Source: Mycolicibacterium grossiae (GTDB lineage: Bacteria; Actinomycetota; Actinomycetes; Mycobacteriales; Mycobacteriaceae). Taken from it: 64,000 bases of DNA. Under the pieces are notes generated by a model, which saw only the letters and a program-made list of their open reading frames with translations, was not told the origin of the DNA and searched no databases. Within the stretch, counting starts at the first letter, position 1. Each line of letters starts with the position of its first letter. The stretch lies in the NCBI RefSeq assembly GCF_008329645.1, contig NZ_CP043474.1:3162001-3226000 (forward strand). Reading direction: 5' to 3'. This document shows, one piece after another, positions 27,126-35,467 of the stretch. The translations under genes and the position numbers were made by a program.

Positions 27126-27992
27126 GTGATCAAGGACTTCGCCGGCACGCGATGCCTGCTGACCGGCGCGGCCAGCGGCATCGGGCGCGCCACCGCGCTG
27201 AAGCTCGCCGCCGAGGGCGCCGAACTCTTCCTCACCGACCGCAACGCCGAGGGGTTGGCCGACACGGTCGCCGACGCACGCGCACTCGGGGCGACGGTCA
27301 CCGCGCACCGCGCGCTGGACGTGTCCGACCACGACGCCGTCGCGGCATTCGCGGCGGAGGTCCACGACGCCATCGGCGGCGCGACACCGGCAGTGGACGT
27401 CGTGATGAACATCGCCGGCGTCTCGGCGTGGGGCACGGTCAGCACGCTGTCCCACCGGCAGTGGGAGTCGATGGTGGCGATCAACCTCATGGGCCCCATC
27501 CACGTCATCGAGTGCTTCGTCCCGCCGATGGTGGCTGCCCGCCGCGGCGGTCACCTGGTCAACGTGTCCTCGGCGGCCGGGCTGGTCGCACTGCCCTGGC
27601 ACGCCGCCTACAGCGCCAGCAAGTACGGCCTGCGCGGCGTCAGTGAGGTGCTGCGCTTCGACCTCGCCCGGCACCGCATCGGGGTGTCACTGGTGGTGCC
27701 CGGCGCGGTCAAGACGCCGCTGGTGCAGACCGTCGAGATCGCCGGGGTGGACCGCGAGGACCCCCGGGTGGCCAAGTGGGTCGACCGCTTCGGCGGGCAC
27801 GCGGTATCCCCGGAACACGTCGCCGACCGCATCCTTGCCGGCGTGCGGCGCAACCGCTACCTCGTCTACACCTCGCCCGACATCCGCGCGCTGTATGCCT
27901 TCAAGCGCTACGCCTGGTGGCCCTACAGCGTGGCGATGCGCGTGGTGAACGTCGTCTTCACGCGCGCGCTGCGGCCCGCGGGCCGGCGTTAA
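27126..27992 (+). CDS. SDR-family oxidoreductase next to cyp136 regulator
   Basis: A 288-residue short-chain dehydrogenase starting at GTG 27126. GAASGIGRATA binds NAD(P), NIAGVSAWG replaces NNAG, SSAAGLVALPWHAAYSASK carries Ser, Tyr and Lys. A hydrophobic and basic C-terminal end (FKRYAWWPYSVAMRVVNVVF) suggests membrane association. Homologue of Rv3057c by position. Co-transcribed with the TetR gene (7-bp gap), so it is probably part of the CYP136 pathway, for example oxidising the hydroxylated product. It overlaps the convergent ATPase gene by 4 bp. Confidence 0.85.
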   Translation: MIKDFAGTRCLLTGAASGIGRATALKLAAEGAELFLTDRNAEGLADTVADARALGATVTAHRALDVSDHDAVAAFAAEVHDAIGGATPAVDVVMNIAGVSAWGTVSTLSHRQWESMVAINLMGPIHVIECFVPPMVAARRGGHLVNVSSAAGLVALPWHAAYSASKYGLRGVSEVLRFDLARHRIGVSLVVPGAVKTPLVQTVEIAGVDREDPRVAKWVDRFGGHAVSPEHVADRILAGVRRNRYLVYTSPDIRALYAFKRYAWWPYSVAMRVVNVVFTRALRPAGRR

Positions 27993-29140
27993 CGCTTTCC
28001 CCACTCCCACGGCGGCGCGGTCAGCATCGTCTGACCGGCGATCCGGGTCTCGCCCCACTCCTTGTACAGCGCGACCTCGGAGGTGCCCGGGCCCGCCATT
28101 TGCTCGCGCATGGCCGCCGAGTGCGTCACCACCACGACCTGGGTGGCCGACGCCGCCGCGGTGATCATCGACGCGAGCGGGGCGAGCAGGTCCGGGTGCA
28201 GCGACGTCTCCGGCTCGTTGAGCACCATCAGCGACGGCGGGGACGGGCTGAGCAGCGCGGCGCCCCACAGCAGGAAACGCAGTGTGCCGTCCGACAATTC
28301 GGCCGTCCGCAACGGTCGCAGCATGCCCTGCTGATGCAGCAGAAGGTCGAACAGTCCGTCGGTGACGCCGACCGACAGCGTGGCCCCGTCGAACGCGTCG
28401 GCGACGGCGCGGGCGAGGTCGTCGAACCCGGCCTCGACGATCGTCTGCACGGCCGCGGCGAGGTCGGCGCCGTCGTCGGCGAGCACCGGCGTGCGCGTCC
28501 CGACCCGCGGCTGCCGGGCCGGCGCATCCGCGTCGACGCGGAACCCGTCGTAGAATCGCCAGTCGCGCAATCGGTTCCGTACCGCGGCGAGCTCCGGTAG
28601 CGCGCCGTACTCGGCGAGCACGCTGCGGTGCAGGGGGAGCGAGCGGGTCAGCTCGTCGAAGCCCCGGCCCGACTCCGAGGCCACCTCGGCGTAGTCCTGC
28701 CCGCGGGACACCAGCGTGGTGGTCCGCCGCAGCCGGTCGCCGGCGAACACCGCCTCCCGCTTGATCTCCGGGTCCCGCGCGAACAACGAGCCCGGTCCGG
28801 CGTAGGCCGGCAACCCGAGGTCGATGAGGTAGCCGAAGTCGTCGGAGGCGAATCCGAGTTCGAGCGACACCGGCCGGGTGCGGGTCGTGCCCTGCGTCGA
28901 GCCGGTCCGGCGGGCGCCGCCGACGCCCTCGGGACCGGCCCACAGCACCGACTGCAGACCGCCCTCGCGGGCGAGCGAGCCGATGACCTCGTTGCGGGCG
29001 CAATCGGCGAGCAGCCGCAGCGCGCGATACACCGACGATTTGCCCGTGCCGTTGGCGCCCGTGACGAGGGTCAGGCCGCTCAGCGGCAGGACGACCTCGC
29101 GCAGGGAGCGGTAGCCCCGGACGGCGATGGTCTGCAGCAC
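27989..29140 (-). CDS. AAA-family (RecF/ABC-like) ATPase of unknown role
   Basis: A 383-residue ATPase starting at GTG 29140. It has a Walker A P-loop GANGTGKSS at about residues 29 to 37, an ABC-like signature region (TAELSDGTLRFLLW), Walker B LMVLNEPETSLHP and the His-loop VVVTHSAAM. The short coiled insertion and the NEPE-type Walker B are typical of the AAA_21/RecF-like predicted ATPases. It follows dinB2 by 11 bp on the same strand and probably shares its operon, suggesting a DNA-repair-related function; this is contextual inference only. Confidence 0.82.
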   Translation of the reverse strand: MLQTIAVRGYRSLREVVLPLSGLTLVTGANGTGKSSVYRALRLLADCARNEVIGSLAREGGLQSVLWAGPEGVGGARRTGSTQGTTRTRPVSLELGFASDDFGYLIDLGLPAYAGPGSLFARDPEIKREAVFAGDRLRRTTTLVSRGQDYAEVASESGRGFDELTRSLPLHRSVLAEYGALPELAAVRNRLRDWRFYDGFRVDADAPARQPRVGTRTPVLADDGADLAAAVQTIVEAGFDDLARAVADAFDGATLSVGVTDGLFDLLLHQQGMLRPLRTAELSDGTLRFLLWGAALLSPSPPSLMVLNEPETSLHPDLLAPLASMITAAASATQVVVVTHSAAMREQMAGPGTSEVALYKEWGETRIAGQTMLTAPPWEWGKR

Positions 29141-29151
29141 GGTCGGAAACG

Positions 29152-30225
29152 CTAGCGGCCCGCACTGACGGATCCGGCGGGCGCGTCGAGCGGCGCCAAC
29201 TCCAGGCGCACGCCGAGCAGCCGCACGGGTCGCTCGAGGTCGAACTGGTGCAGCACGGCCAACGCGGTCGACGTGACGACGTCGGCGTCGGTGCCCGGCG
29301 CGGGCAGCTTGCGGATCTTGGTGCGAGTGAAGAAGGTCGACGTGCGCACGGTCACCGCGACGCGGGTGACGGTGCGGCCCTGGTCGACGACCTCGGTGAG
29401 CGTCCGGGCCGCGAGGTCGCGCACCGCGTCGTCCATCGCGGCGCGATCGGTGAGATCGGTCGGGAAGGTGACGACGTGGCTGCGCGAGCGTGGCACCCAC
29501 GGCGCGGCGCTGACGGTCTCGTCGCCGCCGCCCTTGGCCAGCAGCAGGATGCCCAACCCGGTCGACGGGCCGAACGCCGCGGTCAACGCGGTCGCATCGG
29601 CCGCGGCGAGGTCGGCGACGGTGGTGATGCCCATCCCGGCGAGGCGCTTGGCGGTCTTCGGCCCGACGCCCCAGAGCGCGTCGACGCCGCGGTCGCCCAT
29701 GACCGCCATCCAGTTCGCGTCGGTCAGGACGAACACCCCGGCCCCGCCGCTCGCGGGCTTGGCGAAGCCGGTCGCCACCTTGGCGCGCTGCTTGTTGTCG
29801 CTCACGCCGACCGAGCACGCAAGGCCGGTCGCGTCGGCGACGGTCGAGCGGATGCGCTCGGCGAAGACGACGGGGTCGTCATCGGGGAATCCCACGTACG
29901 CCTCGTCCCAGCCCCACACTTCCACGGGGTGGCCGAGGTCGCGCAGCAGGCCCATCACCTCCTCGGACGCGGCGTCGTAGGCCTGCGAGTCGGACGGTAG
30001 GAAGGTGGCGTCGGGGCACTTGCGCGCGGCAGCGCGCAGCGGCATTCCGGCGTGCACGCCGACGGCGCGGGCCTGATAAGACGCGCAGGTGACGACCTTG
30101 CGGGGTTCGGTCGGGTCGCCGTTGCCGCCGACGATGACCGGCAGCCCCACCAGCTCGGGGTGCCTGCGGAGTTCGACCGACGCCAGGAACTGGTCGAGGT
30201 CGACGTGCAGCACCCAGCCGCTCAC
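29152..30225 (-). CDS. dinB2: Y-family DNA polymerase IV, DinB2 type
   Basis: A 357-residue DinB polymerase starting at GTG 30225. The N-terminus VLHVDLDQFLASVE contains metal-binding Asp9 and, at position 14, Leu rather than an aromatic residue after Phe13. This is the recalled M. smegmatis DinB2 pattern, where Leu14 is the relaxed steric gate that allows ribonucleotide use. WGWDEAYVGF carries the second catalytic acidic pair, and a helix-hairpin-helix (LAGMGITTVADLA) and little-finger domain follow. M. tuberculosis Rv3056 is the positional equivalent. It overlaps the upstream TetR gene by 4 bp. Confidence 0.92.
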   Translation of the reverse strand: MSGWVLHVDLDQFLASVELRRHPELVGLPVIVGGNGDPTEPRKVVTCASYQARAVGVHAGMPLRAAARKCPDATFLPSDSQAYDAASEEVMGLLRDLGHPVEVWGWDEAYVGFPDDDPVVFAERIRSTVADATGLACSVGVSDNKQRAKVATGFAKPASGGAGVFVLTDANWMAVMGDRGVDALWGVGPKTAKRLAGMGITTVADLAAADATALTAAFGPSTGLGILLLAKGGGDETVSAAPWVPRSRSHVVTFPTDLTDRAAMDDAVRDLAARTLTEVVDQGRTVTRVAVTVRTSTFFTRTKIRKLPAPGTDADVVTSTALAVLHQFDLERPVRLLGVRLELAPLDAPAGSVSAGR

Positions 30226-30839
30226 GTGCCGCAGATCTTCGCGACGACGTCCTCCCACGCGGCGGCCTGGCGGTCGAGGTCGCGGCCCAGGTCGTCGACC
30301 TGGTGGGTGACGTAGTCGGCGTCGAGCAGGGCGAGCAGCGCGTCGGTCTGGGCGTCGAGGTCGCCGGTGGTGCGTGCCGCTTCGAGCAGCATCCGCACGT
30401 GGGTGCGGTGCAGCATGGCCGGGGCATTGAACCGGGTCTGCGGGTCGCGTCCGGCGTCGGACAGCAGCGCGCGGTGCTCCCACACGAAGCGCAGCCGCTC
30501 GCGGCCGTAGGCGAGCAGCCGCTCGACCGGTGCTGCGCCCGGGCCCAGTGGGGGAGGGCCGAACATGAAGGCGTTCTGCTGCACCGTCTCGTCCTCGTCG
30601 AGCAGCACCAGCATCAGACCGGCCCTGCTGCCGAAGCGCCGGAACAGGGTGCCCTTGCCGACTCCGGCCTCGGAGGCGACGTCGTCCATCGTGACGGCGT
30701 CGGCGCCGCGGTCGGCGATGAGCCGGCGCGCAGCGGCGAGCAGCAGGGCGCGGTTGCGGGCGGCGTCACCGCGTTCCGACGGCGCGGCATGGGAGACCCG
30801 GAGGCCGGATGGCACCCCTGAGTCGTCCACGGCGGCCAT
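30222..30839 (-). CDS. TetR-family regulator heading the dinB2 operon
   Basis: A 205-residue TetR protein. DNA-binding domain at about residues 22 to 72: RNRALLLAAARRLIADRGADAVTMDDVASEAGVGKGTLFRRFGSRAGL. The C-terminal domain is helical with ERLLAYGRERLRFVWEHRALL. Stop and dinB2 start overlap by 4 bp, so the polymerase is translationally coupled to it. The divergent FMN reductase gene lies 89 bp away across a perfect 14-bp palindrome, making this regulator the likely ligand of that site. Homologue of Rv3055 by position. Confidence 0.85.
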   Translation of the reverse strand: MAAVDDSGVPSGLRVSHAAPSERGDAARNRALLLAAARRLIADRGADAVTMDDVASEAGVGKGTLFRRFGSRAGLMLVLLDEDETVQQNAFMFGPPPLGPGAAPVERLLAYGRERLRFVWEHRALLSDAGRDPQTRFNAPAMLHRTHVRMLLEAARTTGDLDAQTDALLALLDADYVTHQVDDLGRDLDRQAAAWEDVVAKICGT

Positions 30840-30868
30840 GCCCGTACTTTAGCTCAGCCGGAATAATT

Positions 30869-30882
30869 CGGACCATGGTCCG
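30869..30882. promoter_or_regulatory. Perfect palindrome in the TetR / FMN reductase divergent promoter
   Basis: CGGACCATGGTCCG is a perfect 14-bp palindrome located 30 bp upstream of the TetR gene and 47 bp upstream of the reductase gene. It is most simply the operator of the adjacent TetR protein, controlling both its own operon (with dinB2) and the reductase. Confidence 0.65.
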
Positions 30883-30928
30883 TTTATGCTATGCAAGCAT
30901 CGGGGACGAATCGACGAAGGGAAATGAG

Positions 30929-31471
30929 ATGTCGGACGTGTTGGTACTGGTTCTGCTGGGCAGCCTCCGCAAGGAGTCGATCAACCGCCAGCTGGCCGAA
31001 CTCGCCACCGAGGTGGCTCCCGAAGGGGTTCGGGTCGAGCTGTTCGACCGGATCGGCGAGCTGCCCTTCTACAACGAGGACGTCGACGGCGACGACGTTG
31101 CCGAGCCGGTGCGGGCGCTGCGCGACGTGGCGGCCAAGGCGAACGCCACGCTCGTAGTGACGCCCGAGTACAACGGCAGCATCCCGGGGGTGCTCAAGAA
31201 CGCCATCGACTGGCTCTCGCGCCCGTGGGGCAACAGCGCGCTGAAGGACAAGCCCGCCGCGGTCGTCGGAGCGGCGCTGGGGCAGTACGGCGGCGTGTGG
31301 GCGCACGACGAGACTCGCAAGTCCTTCGGTATCGCCGGACCCCGCGTCATCGAGGACCTCAAGCTGTCGATCCCGACGAAGACGCTCGACGGCAAGCACC
31401 CGCGGGAGAACGCCGAGGTCACTGCGAGCCTGCGCGACGTCTTCGCCAAGCTCGTCGCCGAGGTGGGCTGA
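30929..31471 (+). CDS. NADPH-dependent FMN reductase-like flavoprotein
   Basis: A 180-residue flavodoxin-fold protein: GSLRKESINRQLAE is the phosphate-binding loop, and TPEYNGSIPGVLKNAIDWLSR is the diagnostic PEYNxSxPGxLKNxxDW motif. ATG 30929 is preceded by AAGGGAAATGAG. Family members reduce FMN, quinones or azo compounds with NADPH. Positional homologue of Rv3054c. It is divergent from the TetR-dinB2 operon with a shared palindrome, so it may respond to redox or quinone stress through that regulator. A terminator-like hairpin follows. Confidence 0.88.
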   Translation: MSDVLVLVLLGSLRKESINRQLAELATEVAPEGVRVELFDRIGELPFYNEDVDGDDVAEPVRALRDVAAKANATLVVTPEYNGSIPGVLKNAIDWLSRPWGNSALKDKPAAVVGAALGQYGGVWAHDETRKSFGIAGPRVIEDLKLSIPTKTLDGKHPRENAEVTASLRDVFAKLVAEVG

Positions 31472-31508
31472 GCCCTCTCGCGGCCCTCTCGCGATCAGCG
31501 TCGTCGCC

Positions 31509-31546
31509 AGCCGCCGGTGTGCCCTGTTCGGGGCGTGCCGGCGGCT
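31509..31546 (+). terminator. Terminator hairpin after FMN reductase gene
   Basis: AGCCGCCGG (31509-31517) pairs with CCGGCGGCT (31538-31546); the inner bases GCCC/GGGC extend the stem, and TTT follows. It sits 38 bp after the reductase stop and separates this gene from the nrdHIE operon. Confidence 0.6.
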
Positions 31547-31693
31547 TTGCTGTTGGAGCCCGGGCGCGCGAGCGGTGTCGGTGGGGGTTGGTAGAACCGC
31601 TCCAGGCGGGCGACACGGGCGGGATGTGACGTGCGACACGCCGGTGAAATCGGCCCGTCGCGGCTTACGACCTGGGAATTCCACGAATGTCGT

Positions 31694-31741
31694 TCAGAAC
31701 ATCTTGTATCCGTATCGATTGTCGGCCACTAGGTGTAGTGT
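31694..31741 (+). promoter_or_regulatory. Pair of NrdR-like boxes upstream of nrdHIE
   Basis: CCACTAGGTGTAGTGT at 31726-31741 matches 12 of 16 positions of the NrdR consensus as I recall it (acaCwAtATaTwGtgt). Exactly 32 bp upstream, TCAGAACATCTTGTAT at 31694-31709 matches about 11. Paired boxes about three helical turns apart are characteristic of NrdR. TGTAGTGT in the strong box may double as an extended -10 element. NrdR represses ribonucleotide reductase genes when dATP is high. Confidence 0.7.
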
Positions 31742-31964
31742 CTTGCACACCGACAGACCCCAAGAGGAGCCACTGCCTCACCGGCCCGTCGGAGCACGCG
31801 AAACCGGCCTCGTCGGGTCCTCGACCCAGCCGGTCCCGCCGCTCCGAAAGCGCCCGAACGGCGGAATTTCCGGGGCGGTCGGCTCGCTGAACCTCAGTGG
31901 GAAGCAGTAGCCAGCAGTCCTCGATAAGTCCGTCCCCGTCCCGCCCCGAAGAGGAGTCGAGCCC
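31742..31964 (+). other. Long untranslated leader of nrdHIE
   Basis: If transcription starts near the NrdR boxes, nrdH has a leader of more than 200 nucleotides. I see a small hairpin GGGTC-CTC-GACCC at 31815-31827, and a possible longer-range pairing of 31829-31840 (GCCGGTCCCGCC) with the GGGGCGGTCGGC block near 31871-31882. No known riboswitch consensus was recognised. Together with the upstream hairpin and NrdR boxes this accounts for the 493-bp gap between the reductase gene and nrdH. Confidence 0.35.
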
Positions 31965-32207
31965 ATGACCGTCACCGTGTACACCAAGCCGGCCTGCGTC
32001 CAGTGCAACGCCACCTACAAGGCGCTCGACAAGCAGGGCATCGACTACGACGTCGTCGACATCAGCCTCGACGCCGAGGCGCGCGACTTCGTGATGGCCA
32101 TGGGCTACCTGCAGGCGCCGGTCGTGGTAGCAGGCGGCGAGCACTGGTCGGGCTTCCGTCCGGACCGGATCAAGGCGCTCGGCGGCGCGGTCGCGGCGAC
32201 GGCCTGA
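31965..32207 (+). CDS. nrdH: Glutaredoxin-like NrdH redoxin
   Basis: An 80-residue thioredoxin-fold protein with the NrdH active site C11-V-Q-C14 (KPACVQCNATYKAL). The C-terminal SGFRPDRIKAL is the NrdH-specific WSGFxP motif that docks to thioredoxin reductase. It supplies electrons to the class Ib ribonucleotide reductase NrdE. The AGAGGAG ribosome-binding site precedes ATG 31965. First gene of nrdHIE, under the paired NrdR-like boxes. Homologue of Rv3053c. Confidence 0.95.
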   Translation: MTVTVYTKPACVQCNATYKALDKQGIDYDVVDISLDAEARDFVMAMGYLQAPVVVAGGEHWSGFRPDRIKALGGAVAATA

Positions 32208-32278
32208 TCCACGAGCGGCCTGAATCACGAGCCGCCTGATTCACCGGCGACCGGGTACTCCGAGGGAGAAGGAGCGAT

Positions 32279-32725
32279 ATGACCAGTCTCGTCTACTTCT
32301 CCAGCGTCTCGGAGAACACGCACCGCTTCGTGGAGAAGCTGGGCATCCCCGCCACCCGCATTCCGCTGCGGGAGCGGATCACGGTCGACGAGCCCTACGT
32401 GCTGGTGCTGCCCACCTATGGGGGCGGGCACGCCAACGGTCCCGATCCCGAGCGCGGGGGCTACGTCCCCAAGCAGGTGATCGCCTTCCTCAACGACGAA
32501 CACAACCGGTCGTTGATCCGCGGCGTCATCGCAGCGGGCAACACCAACTTCGGGGCCGAGTACGGCTACGCGGGTGACGTGGTCTCCCGCAAGTGCGGCG
32601 TCCCGTATCTCTACCGCTTCGAACTCATGGGAACGACGGACGACGTGTTCGCCGTCCGCGCCGGCTTGAAAGACTTCTGGAGGGAACAGTCGTGCCACCA
32701 ACCATCACAGCTGCAGAACTTGTGA
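32279..32725 (+). CDS. nrdI: Flavodoxin-like NrdI, class Ib RNR cofactor assembly
   Basis: A 148-residue flavodoxin-fold protein. [18 protein letters not shown] forms the FMN phosphate loop, and LPTYGGGH and [14 protein letters not shown] are further FMN contacts. NrdI delivers superoxide or peroxide to NrdF so that the dimanganese-tyrosyl radical can form. A GGGAGAAGGAG sequence precedes ATG 32279. The 3' end overlaps nrdE by 34 bp. Homologue of Rv3052c. Confidence 0.95.
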   Translation: MTSLVYFSSVSENTHRFVEKLGIPATRIPLRERITVDEPYVLVLPTYGGGHANGPDPERGGYVPKQVIAFLNDEHNRSLIRGVIAAGNTNFGAEYGYAGDVVSRKCGVPYLYRFELMGTTDDVFAVRAGLKDFWREQSCHQPSQLQNL

Positions 32726-34860
32726 CCACCGGGGCGCACGCCCTGCCCGGAGAGACCGACTACCACGCGTTGAACGCGATGCTGAACTTGTACGACAAGG
32801 ACGGCAAGATCCAGTTCGACAAGGACCGGGAGGCGGCGCATCAGTACTTCCTGCAGCACGTCAACCAGAACACGGTCTTCTTCCACAGCCAGGACGAGAA
32901 GCTCGACTACCTGATCGAGAAGCAGTACTACGAGCGCGAGGTGCTCGACCAGTACTCGCGCAACTTCGTCAAGACGCTGCTCGACCGCGCCTACGCCAAG
33001 AAGTTCCGCTTCCCGACGTTCCTCGGCGCGTTCAAGTACTACACCTCCTACACGCTCAAGACGTTCGACGGGAAGCGCTACCTCGAACGCTTCGAGGACC
33101 GCGTCGTCATGGTCGCGCTGACCCTGGCCGCCGGTGACACCACGCTGGCCGAGCGCCTCGTCGACGAGATCATCGACGGCCGCTTCCAGCCGGCCACTCC
33201 GACGTTCCTCAACTCGGGCAAGAAGCAGCGCGGCGAGCCGGTCAGCTGCTTCCTGCTGCGCATCGAGGACAACATGGAGTCGATCGGCCGCTCGATCAAC
33301 TCGGCGCTGCAGCTGTCCAAGCGCGGCGGCGGAGTGGCGTTGCTGCTAAGCAACATTCGCGAGCACGGCGCGCCGATCAAGAACATCGAGAACCAGAGTT
33401 CGGGCGTCATCCCGATCATGAAGCTGCTCGAGGACTCGTTCTCGTACGCCAACCAGCTCGGCGCCCGCCAGGGTGCGGGTGCGGTGTACCTGCACGCCCA
33501 CCACCCGGACATCTACCGGTTCCTCGACACCAAGCGCGAGAACGCCGACGAGAAGATCCGCATCAAGACGCTGAGCCTGGGCGTGGTGATCCCGGACATC
33601 ACCTTCGAGCTGGCGAAGCGCAACGAGGACATGTACCTGTTCTCGCCGTACGACGTCGAGCGCGTCTACGGCGTGCCGTTCGCCGACATCTCGGTCACCG
33701 AGAAGTACTACGAGATGGTCGACGACGCGCGGATCCGCAAGACGAAGATCAAGGCGCGCGAGTTCTTCCAGACCCTCGCCGAGCTGCAGTTCGAGTCCGG
33801 CTACCCGTACATCATGTACGAGGACACCGTGAACCGGGCCAACCCGATCGAGGGCAAGATCACGCACAGCAACCTGTGCTCGGAGATCCTGCAGGTGTCC
33901 ACGCCGTCGGAGTTCAACGAGGACCTGTCCTACAGCAAGGTCGGCAAGGACATCTCCTGCAACCTCGGCTCGCTGAACATCGCCAAGGCGATGGACTCGC
34001 CGGACTTCGCCCAGACCATCGAGGTGGCCATCCGAGCGCTCACCGCGGTGAGCGACCAGACGACCATCACCTCGGTGCCGTCGATCGAGCAGGGCAACAA
34101 CGAGTCTCACGCGATCGGCCTGGGGCAGATGAACCTGCACGGCTACCTGGCGCGCGAGCGGGTGATGTACGGCTCCGAGGAAGGCGTCGACTTCACCAAC
34201 ATCTACTTCTACACCGTGCTCTACCACGCACTGCGCGCCTCGAATCGCATTGCGATCGAACGGGGCCGGGCATTCGGCGGCTTCGAGCGCTCCAAGTACA
34301 AGTCGGGGGAGTTCTTCGACAAGTACACCGAGCAGGCGTGGGAGCCGAAGACCGAGCGGGTGCGTCAACTGTTCGCCGATGCCGGCATCCGGATCCCCAC
34401 CCAGGAGGACTGGAAGCGGTTGAAGGAGTCGGTGCAGACGCACGGCATCTACAACCAGAACCTGCAGGCGGTCCCGCCGACGGGCTCGATCAGCTACATC
34501 AACCACTCGACGTCGTCGATCCACCCGGTCGCCAGCAAGATCGAGATCCGCAAGGAAGGCAAGATCGGCCGCGTCTACTACCCGGCGCCGTACCTCACCA
34601 ACGACAACCTGGAGTACTACCAGGACGCGTACGAGATCGGCTACGAGAAGATCATCGACACCTACGCCGCCGCCACCCAGCACGTGGACCAGGGGCTCAG
34701 CCTGACGCTGTTCTTCAAGGACACCGCCACCACGCGCGACGTGAACAAGGCCCAGATCTACGCCTGGCGCAAGGGCATCAAGACGCTGTACTACATCCGC
34801 CTGCGGCAGATGGCGCTCGAGGGCACTGAGGTGGAGGGTTGCGTCAGCTGCATGTTGTGA
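32692..34860 (+). CDS. nrdE: Class Ib ribonucleoside-diphosphate reductase, alpha subunit
   Basis: A 722-residue catalytic subunit starting at GTG 32692 with GGAGGGA just upstream. It has [19 protein letters not shown] with an active-site Cys, NLCSEI (radical thiyl Cys region), the radical-transfer tyrosines near the end (TLYYIRLRQ) and the redox CVSC tail (EGCVSCML) that is reduced by NrdH. It lacks the N-terminal ATP cone of class Ia enzymes, as expected for class Ib. It reduces NDPs to dNDPs with NrdF. Homologue of Rv3051c. A convergent terminator follows. Confidence 0.96.
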   Translation: MPPTITAAELVTTGAHALPGETDYHALNAMLNLYDKDGKIQFDKDREAAHQYFLQHVNQNTVFFHSQDEKLDYLIEKQYYEREVLDQYSRNFVKTLLDRAYAKKFRFPTFLGAFKYYTSYTLKTFDGKRYLERFEDRVVMVALTLAAGDTTLAERLVDEIIDGRFQPATPTFLNSGKKQRGEPVSCFLLRIEDNMESIGRSINSALQLSKRGGGVALLLSNIREHGAPIKNIENQSSGVIPIMKLLEDSFSYANQLGARQGAGAVYLHAHHPDIYRFLDTKRENADEKIRIKTLSLGVVIPDITFELAKRNEDMYLFSPYDVERVYGVPFADISVTEKYYEMVDDARIRKTKIKAREFFQTLAELQFESGYPYIMYEDTVNRANPIEGKITHSNLCSEILQVSTPSEFNEDLSYSKVGKDISCNLGSLNIAKAMDSPDFAQTIEVAIRALTAVSDQTTITSVPSIEQGNNESHAIGLGQMNLHGYLARERVMYGSEEGVDFTNIYFYTVLYHALRASNRIAIERGRAFGGFERSKYKSGEFFDKYTEQAWEPKTERVRQLFADAGIRIPTQEDWKRLKESVQTHGIYNQNLQAVPPTGSISYINHSTSSIHPVASKIEIRKEGKIGRVYYPAPYLTNDNLEYYQDAYEIGYEKIIDTYAAATQHVDQGLSLTLFFKDTATTRDVNKAQIYAWRKGIKTLYYIRLRQMALEGTEVEGCVSCML

Positions 34861-34874
34861 CGTGACGCCGAGAC

Positions 34875-34917
34875 CGCAGAAGGTGACGGATTCCCCCGGG
34901 GACCGTCACCTTCTGCG
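34875..34917. terminator. Bidirectional intrinsic terminator after nrdE
   Basis: Perfect 15-base arms CGCAGAAGGTGACGG (34875-34889) and CCGTCACCTTCTGCG (34903-34917) with a 13-base loop and a TTT tail. It lies between convergent nrdE and the VOC-family gene and can stop transcription from either side. Confidence 0.85.
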
Positions 34918-34929
34918 TTTCGGCAGTCC

Positions 34930-35322
34930 CTACTGGTTCGGGTCGAACCAGAAGATCTGCCAGGAGTGCCCGTCGAGGTCGTGGAAGCTGCGGCCGTACA
35001 TCGTGCCGTGGTCCTCGGAGTCGCCCGGCTTCGCGCCGGCGGCCAGGGCACGGTCGACCAGTTGGTCCACGCCCGCGCGGCTGTCGACCCCGAGGCAGAC
35101 GACGCACTCCTTCGTCTGCCACGCGTCCGCGGTTCGGGCCGCGTGCAGCGCGTCGAACACGTCGCGCTGCAACAGCATCGCGAACTGGTTCTCGCCCAAC
35201 ACGAGTGTCAGCGCGTCGTCGCCGCTGTAATCCTCGTTGACCGAGTAGCCGAGGGCGGTGAAGAACCCCCGGGAGCGGCCGACGTCGGCGACGGGCAGGT
35301 TGACGAAGATCATCGAATGCAT
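34930..35322 (-). CDS. VOC-superfamily (glyoxalase-like) protein
   Basis: A 130-residue vicinal-oxygen-chelate protein. MIFVNLPVADVGRSRGFFTALGYS begins the first beta-alpha-beta-beta-beta module, and FHDLDGHSWQIFWFDPNQ ends the second. ATG 35322 gives the normal length; a start at ATG 35355 is possible. VOC proteins include glyoxalase I, dioxygenases and resistance proteins, so function cannot be assigned. Divergent from the phytanoyl-CoA dioxygenase-like gene. Confidence 0.78.
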   Translation of the reverse strand: MHSMIFVNLPVADVGRSRGFFTALGYSVNEDYSGDDALTLVLGENQFAMLLQRDVFDALHAARTADAWQTKECVVCLGVDSRAGVDQLVDRALAAGAKPGDSEDHGTMYGRSFHDLDGHSWQIFWFDPNQ

Positions 35323-35467
35323 GGCGGGTAGACCATCGACCGTGCGGAAACTCATCGGCCGGCCGCATGTCGTGCTACCCCCGTCCCCAGCGCGCCACGG
35401 CCCGACCGTAACCGGTGCGTGACACCAATTTACCTGGTCAACACACGCATATCGCGATACTCGAGCC

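Noticed and set aside
31769..31775. GCCACTG, a fragment of cobalamin riboswitch consensus, in the nrdH leader
   Set aside because: The other conserved blocks and their order are absent, and class Ib reductase does not use B12.
35450..35459. TATCGCGATA palindrome before the PhyH-family gene
   Set aside because: Only ten bases and adjacent to no regulator gene; could be part of the promoter, so not reported as an operator.
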